A stretch of 5,916 nucleotides of DNA from Flavobacteriales bacterium UBA4585 (GTDB taxonomy: Bacteria > Bacteroidota > Bacteroidia > Flavobacteriales > Schleiferiaceae). Below the pieces are notes generated by a model. It saw only the letters and a list, made by a program, of their open reading frames with translations. It ran no database searches and had not been told where the DNA came from. The translations under genes were made by a program, and so were the position numbers. Of this stretch, positions 1-4,974 are shown piece after piece; the first letter of the stretch is position 1; every line of letters begins with the position of its first letter. The DNA is taken from positions 1-5,916 of the forward strand of contig CATAQZ010000058.1 in NCBI GenBank assembly GCA_949487015.1. Direction: 5' to 3'.

Positions 1-140
1 AAAGTATGCCTCAGGAGGTGAAAGAAAAGTCACGAGCTCTCGATAACGTCCGGGAGGTAGAAGTAGAACTTACTTTTGATCCACCTTGGGATAAAAGCAT
101 GATGAGTGAAGAAGCAAAGCTTGAACTAGGCATTCTTTAG
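1..140 (+). CDS. SUF system Fe-S cluster assembly protein, DUF59/MIP18 family (3' end only)
   Basis: This is the last 45 codons of a gene entering from the left, read in the frame whose TAG stop lies at 138-140. The visible peptide carries the hallmark end of the DUF59/MIP18 family (SufT/PaaD-like): a V-E-V-E-L-T-F strand, the D-P-P-W turn, then MMSEEAKLELGIL at the C-terminus. Family members help mature Fe-S proteins in the cytoplasm, and in Bacteroidota they usually end a suf gene cluster (sufBCD, sufS, sufE, DUF59). The family's conserved cysteine would lie in the N-terminal part outside the window, so it cannot be checked. The methionine at codon 2 of the visible frame is internal by comparison with the usual length of about 100 residues or more. 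Family assignment is firm; the exact role (carrier or targeting factor) is inferred. Confidence 0.88.
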   Translation, partial: SMPQEVKEKSRALDNVREVEVELTFDPPWDKSMMSEEAKLELGIL

Positions 141-196
141 TCCCTTACGCCCACTTCTTAAGATTTTCCTAAAAGACGAACCAAACCACCACAAAA

Positions 197-216
197 TCGT
201 TAATGTCTTCGTTAAT
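197..216. repeat. 8-bp direct repeat TCGTTAAT, period 12
   Basis: TCGTTAAT occurs at 197-204 and again at 209-216, one 12-base period apart. It lies about 60-80 bases upstream of the HMG-CoA synthase start and just before the hairpin region. Repeats spaced near one helical turn can be protein-binding sites, but nothing else supports that here, and the motif is AT-rich enough to arise by chance. Confidence 0.35.
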
Positions 217-220
217 TAGC

Positions 221-253
221 CACTCGTTCCTCAAAAAATCGAGTGATTTTTTG
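221..253 (+). terminator. Candidate intrinsic terminator or attenuator, two alternative hairpins
   Basis: Two perfect inverted repeats overlap here. Hairpin A pairs CACTCG (221-226) with CGAGTG (240-245) across a 13-base loop and is followed by A and six Ts (247-252), the layout of a rho-independent terminator. Hairpin B pairs CAAAAAATC (232-240) with GATTTTTTG (245-253) across the 4-base loop GAGT, and takes the T-run into its own stem. A and B share bases 240-245, so they cannot form together. The site is about 80 bases after the SUF gene's stop and 22 bases before the HMG-CoA synthase start. It could end the suf transcript or tune read-through. The stems are modest, so activity is uncertain. 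I found no TAnnTTTG promoter box in 141-275. Confidence 0.4.
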
Positions 254-275
254 TGATTTATAAATAACCGCCACA

Positions 276-1718
276 ATGAAGATTGGAATCGACGCCCTTG
301 CCTACTACGTACCTCAACAATACTTGCCTATTGAATCGCTAGCAGAAGCGCGTAATATAGAGTATGCTAAACTCAACAAAGGTCTAGGTTTAACCTCAAT
401 GTCATTCCCAGATGTTGACGAGGATGCCGCAACGATGGGAGCCAATGCAGTACTCAATCTCTTTACTTCTGAGCCATTAGACCCCAGCACGGTAGGACGT
501 CTTTATCTAGGCACTGAAAGCGCTCTTGATAGCGCCAAACCCACGGCAACTTACATTTTAGATTTAGTCGAACAACAACTAGCTAGTGCTCACGGTCCAA
601 ACAGCTTGCGTAATGTCGATGCAGTTGATATGACTTTTGCTTGTATCGGTGCTGTTGATGCTTTAGAAAACGCATGCTTATTTGTCCGCCAACATCCCGA
701 GAAAAAAGCCATTATTGTCGCTTCTGATTTAGCAAAATATAATTTAGGCTCAACAGGTGAGTACACCCAAGGCGCAGGCGCTGTCGCGATTGTCGTTTCT
801 GTCGATCCGTCCATCATTTCATTAGGTAATGAGATAGGCGTGGCTACGAAAGGGGAACGCGATTTTTTCAAACCTCGCAGAACGCATACTAAAGCGGAGT
901 TACTCGTAGAAGCGGCAGCACTCTTAGGTCAGCAACTTTCTATGGAAGACGCAGAAGCAAAGGTTGCGGAAGCGAATGGCTTTTGGGGCGGAAATCGTAT
1001 GCTCCGCAGTTACGTTGAAGAGCCGGTCTTTGATGGTCAGTACAGCAACTTTGCGTACGTTAGTCGCATCAGTGAGGCATTAGAACATTTTGGAACGAAG
1101 GTGAAAATTAATCCTGCCTTAGATTGGGATAAAGTGGTCATGCACCTACCCTATGCTTTTCAAGGCAGACGTATGCTCGTGAACTTTTATCTGGACTGGA
1201 TGCAGGCAAACGGCAAGTGGCAGGATGTAGTTGCTGTTATGGGCAGTGATAAACCGTCAGATAGAAGCGAAGCGAAGGAATGGGTGCGTGCGTTCAGCAA
1301 ATCGGACTATTATCGTGCTTATGTAGCAAAGGCATTAGCACCTGCCGAACGAGCTTCAAGCTTGATTGGAAATATGTACACCGCTTCTATTTTTATGGGG
1401 CTTTTAAGCACGCTTTGCGATGCTGCAGATAAAGGAGAAGCCATCGAAGGAAATACTATAGGTTTCATGGGTTATGGTTCCGGTTCAAAAGCGAAAGTCT
1501 TCCAGGGTACCGTAGAAGCCGGTTGGGCTAAAGTGGGCCAATTAGATCTATTTAGTGCACTTGAAAACCGCTCTCCAGTAGACTTTAAAACGTACGAGCT
1601 TTGGCATAACGAAAGACTCACTGCCCCTCTCTCTCCTGAGAAATCTGGATTTACATTTACGGGATTGCGGACCGAAGAAAATCAGGAGTACTTTAGAGAT
1701 TACACCTTTACGGCCTAA
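276..1718 (+). CDS. Hydroxymethylglutaryl-CoA synthase (HMG-CoA synthase)
   Basis: This thiolase-fold cytoplasmic enzyme condenses acetyl-CoA with acetoacetyl-CoA to give HMG-CoA, the entry to the mevalonate route to isoprenoids. The 480-residue product shows the family active site in order: E81 in GTES, the acyl-carrying C123 in TFACIGA, and H290 in MHLPYAFQGRR. Further family signatures are GEYTQGAGAV near 161-170, FDGQYSN near 252-258, GNMYTAS near 365-371 and GYGSGSKA near 399-406. At 480 residues it is longer than the ~390-residue MvaS of Gram-positive bacteria and closer to eukaryotic length; part of the excess lies at about 200-249. The ATG at 276 is chosen because MKIGIDA is the standard family N-terminus; an A sits at -3 and there is no Shine-Dalgarno sequence. 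The next gene starts on the base after its TAA, so the two are surely co-transcribed. A polyketide beta-branching HCS role is possible but nothing nearby supports it. Confidence 0.93.
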   Translation: MKIGIDALAYYVPQQYLPIESLAEARNIEYAKLNKGLGLTSMSFPDVDEDAATMGANAVLNLFTSEPLDPSTVGRLYLGTESALDSAKPTATYILDLVEQQLASAHGPNSLRNVDAVDMTFACIGAVDALENACLFVRQHPEKKAIIVASDLAKYNLGSTGEYTQGAGAVAIVVSVDPSIISLGNEIGVATKGERDFFKPRRTHTKAELLVEAAALLGQQLSMEDAEAKVAEANGFWGGNRMLRSYVEEPVFDGQYSNFAYVSRISEALEHFGTKVKINPALDWDKVVMHLPYAFQGRRMLVNFYLDWMQANGKWQDVVAVMGSDKPSDRSEAKEWVRAFSKSDYYRAYVAKALAPAERASSLIGNMYTASIFMGLLSTLCDAADKGEAIEGNTIGFMGYGSGSKAKVFQGTVEAGWAKVGQLDLFSALENRSPVDFKTYELWHNERLTAPLSPEKSGFTFTGLRTEENQEYFRDYTFTA

Positions 1719-2222
1719 ATGATGAATGACGGTACCATTGTAAATAAAGTAGCAGCGAGTCCGCTAATCACTTTTAATTTAGAAGATTTTCTCCCAAAAA
1801 AGGTGCAGTCCGTCGATCTGAGCCAATGGCTCGAGCAAGGATTTATTTTGCGTGAAACCGAATTTCGAAATGCACTAAACAGCACTGACTTTACGATATA
1901 TGAAGGTGCTGTAATACACCTCCATTGCAGCACAGATGCCATACTTCCAGCTTGGGCGCCCCTTTTGGTCGCAAGCAAGTGCAGTGACGCCGGGCTTACC
2001 TGCATATGGTCAGAAAACGAAGCAGGATTTTACAGTTCGTTCTTTCGCGAACGTATGATGCAACACAATTGGCAAGATTACCTAGGAAAGCCCGTTATCA
2101 TCAAGGGCTGCGGCGATAAGCGCATCCCGAAAGATGCGTACGTTGTGGCCACTCAGTATCTAAAACCGGTGGCAAAAAAAATCAGTTATGGTGAGGCTTG
2201 TTCAGCAGTGCCCTTAAAGTAA
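1719..2222 (+). CDS. DUF2480 family protein, SUF-linked, function unknown
   Basis: This 167-residue soluble protein without signal peptide or membrane segment fits the DUF2480 family, known to me from Bacteroidota. Recognisable blocks are IVNKVAAS then LITFNLEDF (residues 7-24), CSTDAILPAWAPLL (70-83), VIIKGC (126-131) and a C-terminal SYGEACSAVPLK. Cysteines at 70, 131 and 161 fall within these blocks and match positions I recall as conserved; C88 and C95 appear variable. Three conserved cysteines would suit Fe-S or metal handling or redox chemistry, but that is inference. It abuts the HMG-CoA synthase stop with no gap, and the SUF-type gene lies one gene further upstream; in many relatives DUF2480 directly follows the DUF59 gene. 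ATG ATG at 1719-1724 leaves a one-codon doubt about the start. Family assignment is strong; no function is assigned. Confidence 0.88.
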   Translation: MMNDGTIVNKVAASPLITFNLEDFLPKKVQSVDLSQWLEQGFILRETEFRNALNSTDFTIYEGAVIHLHCSTDAILPAWAPLLVASKCSDAGLTCIWSENEAGFYSSFFRERMMQHNWQDYLGKPVIIKGCGDKRIPKDAYVVATQYLKPVAKKISYGEACSAVPLK

Positions 2223-2223
2223 T

Positions 2224-2898
2224 TTAGAGCGTTACACTCAATCCTACACTTAGTGGACGAGCTTCTGACCACTCCGGCAGCATCGCCCCATCTACGACAA
2301 TCGCACTCAAACCATAGTATACATAGGCATTGACAGGACCTCTACCCGCTTTAATGTGTACTCCATATCGGAGTGGATTGAAGCCAGATATTTGGTAGTA
2401 TTTGACCCTGTAAACTGCGTCTTTGTAATAGGAGTACGCATCGGTACGGTACCCCAAGCAGCCACCTATATAAAATCTATTGTACCGGCCATTACGATTG
2501 ACTTTACCTCTGTAGCGCAGCTCTATGGCAGCGTCCACATATTCCGTAGCAAAACGATTGGAAATAAAATCGCGCCCGGATAGATCTACGAGTGTCTGTG
2601 TTCCATCTTCTGCGACATCAATGCGCACATTACCATGATAAAACTGCGCGCTGTAACCCAATCCGTAGGCCACAGAAAAATGGCTTAAACCGATCACATT
2701 GTCCCGCATGAATTGAAACGACTGACTGTTCGAACGAGCGTCAGACTCAAAGGATTCAGGCGCATCCAGAACAGAAAGCAAACCTGAGTTAAACGAAAAA
2801 CCCTCTCCCGGCTCCGGTAAGTACGTAGTTTTCGATTGACCGTGCCCAGTAAGGCTCAGTACCAATAATGTAAACAGGAAGTGGTACTTTTTTTTCAT
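2224..2898 (-). CDS. Exported probable outer-membrane beta-barrel protein
   Basis: The 224-residue product starts with a Sec signal peptide: MKKK, a hydrophobic run at about 6-17, then TGHG before a probable cleavage around Q21. No cysteine follows the signal, so it is not a lipoprotein. The rest alternates polar and hydrophobic residues with many Tyr, Gly and Phe, as in amphipathic strands, for example FSVAYGLGYSAQFY (about 74-87), DAAIELRYRG (122-131), RFYIGGCLGYR (141-151) and VNAYVYYGLSAIV (189-201). It ends in LSVGLSVTL, a typical closing strand for outer-membrane insertion. It resembles the small Bacteroidota barrels grouped with PorT-like and OMP_b-brl_2 proteins, though I cannot name a specific family. 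It lies 28 bases downstream of the hydratase gene on the same strand and may share its transcript. No substrate can be inferred. Confidence 0.72.
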   Translation of the reverse strand: MKKKYHFLFTLLVLSLTGHGQSKTTYLPEPGEGFSFNSGLLSVLDAPESFESDARSNSQSFQFMRDNVIGLSHFSVAYGLGYSAQFYHGNVRIDVAEDGTQTLVDLSGRDFISNRFATEYVDAAIELRYRGKVNRNGRYNRFYIGGCLGYRTDAYSYYKDAVYRVKYYQISGFNPLRYGVHIKAGRGPVNAYVYYGLSAIVVDGAMLPEWSEARPLSVGLSVTL

Positions 2899-2900
2899 TC

Positions 2901-2920
2901 TATTTAAATACTATTTAGTA
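2901..2920. repeat. Two adjacent small palindromes between the hydratase and barrel genes
   Basis: TATTTAAATA (2901-2910) is a perfect 10-base palindrome, and TACTA (2909-2913) with TAGTA (2916-2920) forms a dyad around TT. Both fill the 28-base gap just upstream of the barrel-protein ATG, whose complement is at 2896-2898. They could be an operator or a weak promoter region for that gene, but AT-rich palindromes this short arise easily by chance. Confidence 0.3.
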
Positions 2921-2926
2921 GGTCGA

Positions 2927-3700
2927 TTATTCAAAGGATACCATGGTGCTGGAAAATCCATTTAAACGCAATTCAAAAGCATCACCTCGCTCCACTGCAA
3001 CCATGGGGCCCAATGCACCGGAGAGTAGAATTTCACCCTTTAAAAGTGGCCTTCCCATTTTAGCCATCGTTTGAGCCAACCATAAAGCGGCATTCAGAGG
3101 GTCGCCCATACACGCATTTCCATTTCCTTCGCTCGCTACAGCGCCGTTTTTAAGCAGCGCCATTTCAATAGAAGCAGTTGATACTTCAGCCAATGGCTTT
3201 GATTCGGTCCCTAAAACATAATGAGATCCTGAAGCATTATCAGCAATAGTATCTGAGATTTTAATATCCCAATTTTCTACTCGTGAACCTACGATTTCAA
3301 TAGCCGGCTGAACGGCAACAATCGCCGTTTTCAATGTTTCTATATCTACATCCGGATTACGCAGGTCTTCGCCCAATACGAAAGCCAATTCTCCTTCAAC
3401 TTTAGGTTGCATCAATAATTCCATGGGAACCGGACCTTTTCCCGTCATATCCATAGTGTCAAAGAGCACACCGTAATCGGGTTGATCCACGCCGAGCTGG
3501 GCTTGAACAGCAGGACTGGTTAATCCAATCTTCTTACCCACAATACGCTCACCATCTTCTAATCTCAAAGCCACGACTTTGTCCTGAATGGCGTATGCAG
3601 TTGAAATATCGTTGTTGATAGAATCGCGCAATGGTGCAATAGTGCGGCCGTTGCGCAATGCTTCAAACAAGTCCTGGGCATGTTGATCAATAGCAGACAT
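2927..3700 (-). CDS. mhpD: 2-keto-4-pentenoate hydratase (MhpD-like, fumarylacetoacetate hydrolase superfamily)
   Basis: The 257-residue cytoplasmic enzyme closely follows E. coli MhpD, which adds water to 2-hydroxypenta-2,4-dienoate to give 4-hydroxy-2-oxopentanoate in meta-cleavage pathways. Shared blocks are IAPLRD (21-26), GKKIGLTSP (55-63), LGVDQPDYG (69-77), the E-G-E metal motif in KVEGELAFVLG (100-110), AIEIVGSR (133-140), DTIADNASG (150-158), PLNAALWLA (201-209) and GALGPMVAVERGD (228-240). K57, D75, E102, E104 and E135 correspond to the MhpD active-site and Mg/Mn-binding residues. The start at 3700 (MSAIDQHAQ) matches the family N-terminus; upstream in-frame codons up to 3763 would add 21 unrelated residues and run into hmgA. 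A 4-oxalocrotonate decarboxylase is the main alternative, since the two activities share a fold, but the sequence reads more like the hydratase. The usual aldolase and dehydrogenase partners are not in the window. Confidence 0.87.
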   Translation of the reverse strand: MSAIDQHAQDLFEALRNGRTIAPLRDSINNDISTAYAIQDKVVALRLEDGERIVGKKIGLTSPAVQAQLGVDQPDYGVLFDTMDMTGKGPVPMELLMQPKVEGELAFVLGEDLRNPDVDIETLKTAIVAVQPAIEIVGSRVENWDIKISDTIADNASGSHYVLGTESKPLAEVSTASIEMALLKNGAVASEGNGNACMGDPLNAALWLAQTMAKMGRPLLKGEILLSGALGPMVAVERGDAFELRLNGFSSTMVSFE

Positions 3701-3709
3701 AACTGAGAA

Positions 3710-3737
3710 TTTACCCCCACAAGTTACACTATATTTG
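3710..3737 (+). promoter_or_regulatory. Candidate Bacteroidota promoter for hmgA
   Basis: TATATTTG at 3730-3737 is a perfect match to the Bacteroidota -7 consensus TAnnTTTG. A TTTA at 3710-3713 lies 16 bases upstream and is a poor fit to the -33 TTTG element, so the upstream box is weak or differently placed. Transcription would start a few bases after 3737, leaving a leader of roughly 20 bases before the ATG at 3762. Its position in a short divergent gap supports a real promoter. No equally good box is visible for the opposite hydratase gene. Confidence 0.55.
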
Positions 3738-3742
3738 TAGTG
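3727..3742. promoter_or_regulatory. Candidate operator dyad CACTA-N6-TAGTG over the hmgA -7 box
   Basis: CACTA (3727-3731) and TAGTG (3738-3742) are perfect inverted arms around a 6-base centre, spanning the whole TATATTTG box. A repressor bound here would block hmgA transcription. The dyad also sits 27 bases upstream of the hydratase start, so one protein could control both directions. Arms of five bases are short and the function is inferred; no regulator gene is in the window. Confidence 0.35.
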
Positions 3743-3761
3743 AACCCGCAAACAGAAGACC

Positions 3762-4919
3762 ATGCCGTTTTACCAAAAATCGGGGCGTATTCCGCACAAA
3801 CGCCATACTACCTTCAGAAAATCGGACGGTAGCTTGTACCACGAAGAACTCTTCGGAACCATAGGATTCGACGGAATGTCGACCTTGCTTTACCACGAAC
3901 ATCCACCAACCATGGTTAAGGAAGTGCTTCAAAGCACGGATGTTGCGCCGAAGATTGCCGTAGACAAAAACATGAAGGCCTATCGTTTAGAAGGCTTTAA
4001 GGTTGCTCCAAACGAAGATTATTTAGCCTCCCGCGTACCGGTATTGACAAATGCCGATCTGACTATTTCCCTTGCCGCGCCTTCCGCTTCGATGGAATCA
4101 TACTTTTATAAAAACGCACAAAACGATGAATTGGTCTTCGTGCACGAGGGTTCCGGTGCGCTGCATACGCAGATGGGCAAGCTTGATTTTGGGCCCGGCG
4201 ACTACCTGCTCATCCCGCGCGGAATGATTCAGCAGTTTCATTTCGACGGTGCTGAAAACCGATTATTTATTGTTGAAAGTGCTTCACCCATTTACACCCC
4301 GAAGCGCTATCGGAATTGGTTCGGTCAACTGCTCGAACACAGTCCTTATTGTGAACGCGACCTGCGCACGCCCGAAGCGGTAGCGCCTGTAAATGCCTTA
4401 GGAGATTTTGACATCCGGGTGAAAAAACAAGATATGCTTCACCACTACATCTACGGTTCACACCCCTTCGATGTAGTTGGCTGGGACGGTTACAACTATC
4501 CTTATGCATTCAACATTAAAGATTTTGAACCTATAACCGGACGTGTACACCAACCGCCACCGGTGCATCAAACTTTTGAGACCAATGCTTTTGTAGTGTG
4601 TTCTTTCGTGCCCAGATTGTACGATTACCACCCAGAATCTATACCCGCTCCTTACAACCACAGCAACATCGATTCTGATGAAGTGCTCTACTATGTAGAC
4701 GGCGATTTTATGAGTCGCAACAACATCGGACGTGGACAAATCACCCTTCATCCGGCAGGCATCCCGCACGGACCGCACCCGGGAACCTATGAAGGGTCCA
4801 TAGGCAAAAAAGGCACCGAAGAATATGCCGTAATGGTAGATACCTTTAGGCCATTGAAGCTCACTGAACAGGCATTAGCTTTAGATGCAGGCGACTACCA
4901 TAAAAGTTGGATGCATTAA
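3762..4919 (+). CDS. hmgA: Homogentisate 1,2-dioxygenase
   Basis: This cytoplasmic Fe(II) enzyme opens the ring of homogentisate to maleylacetoacetate in tyrosine and phenylalanine breakdown. The 385-residue protein is the short form found in Bacteroidota, against about 430-445 residues in proteobacteria and humans. It has the two-part cupin layout: an N-terminal beta domain with GPGDYLLIPRG (144-154) and the family signature LEHSPYCERD (191-200), then HPFDVVGWDGYNYPY (234-248). The catalytic end contains H263 (GRVHQPP), H300 (PYNHSN), E307 (DSDEVLYY) and H336 (IPHGPHPG). H300, E307 and H336 are the likely iron ligands equivalent to human H335, E341 and H371; H263 fits the catalytic H292. The His-to-Glu spacing is one residue longer than in the human enzyme. 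The ATG at 3762 gives the usual MPFYxKxG start. A likely promoter lies 25 bases upstream, and a PLP-enzyme gene follows after 55 bases on the same strand. Confidence 0.93.
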   Translation: MPFYQKSGRIPHKRHTTFRKSDGSLYHEELFGTIGFDGMSTLLYHEHPPTMVKEVLQSTDVAPKIAVDKNMKAYRLEGFKVAPNEDYLASRVPVLTNADLTISLAAPSASMESYFYKNAQNDELVFVHEGSGALHTQMGKLDFGPGDYLLIPRGMIQQFHFDGAENRLFIVESASPIYTPKRYRNWFGQLLEHSPYCERDLRTPEAVAPVNALGDFDIRVKKQDMLHHYIYGSHPFDVVGWDGYNYPYAFNIKDFEPITGRVHQPPPVHQTFETNAFVVCSFVPRLYDYHPESIPAPYNHSNIDSDEVLYYVDGDFMSRNNIGRGQITLHPAGIPHGPHPGTYEGSIGKKGTEEYAVMVDTFRPLKLTEQALALDAGDYHKSWMH

Positions 4920-4974
4920 GAAATACGGACCGCAAGTAGCTTGAACCCCTGCTTGTGGCTTAAAACCGCAGAAC

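Noticed and set aside
590..871. Minus-strand open frame inside the HMG-CoA synthase gene
   Set aside because: It is antisense to the active-site cysteine region of a convincing enzyme and has no domain-like features.
2356..2583. Plus-strand open frame antisense to the barrel-protein gene
   Set aside because: The minus-strand frame has a signal peptide and barrel-strand pattern; this one has no start context or recognisable features.
3701..3763. Longer hydratase reading frame adding 21 residues at the N-terminus, starting at 3763
   Set aside because: The added residues have no likeness to the family, would overlap the hmgA start codon and would cover the promoter region. The start at 3700 matches the MhpD N-terminus.
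3729..3932. Minus-strand open frame across the hmgA 5' end
   Set aside because: It lies inside well-supported hmgA coding sequence, and its translation looks like no known protein.
4267..4778. Two overlapping minus-strand open frames within hmgA
   Set aside because: Both are antisense to conserved catalytic regions of hmgA and have compositions typical of shadow frames (rich in Arg, His, Val and Cys without domain patterns).
4920..4974. Possible terminator or promoter between hmgA and the PLP-enzyme gene
   Set aside because: The only hairpin (CTGC...GCAG around 4949-4971) is short and bulged without a T-run, and TAGCTTGA is a poor -7 match. Co-transcription is the simpler reading.
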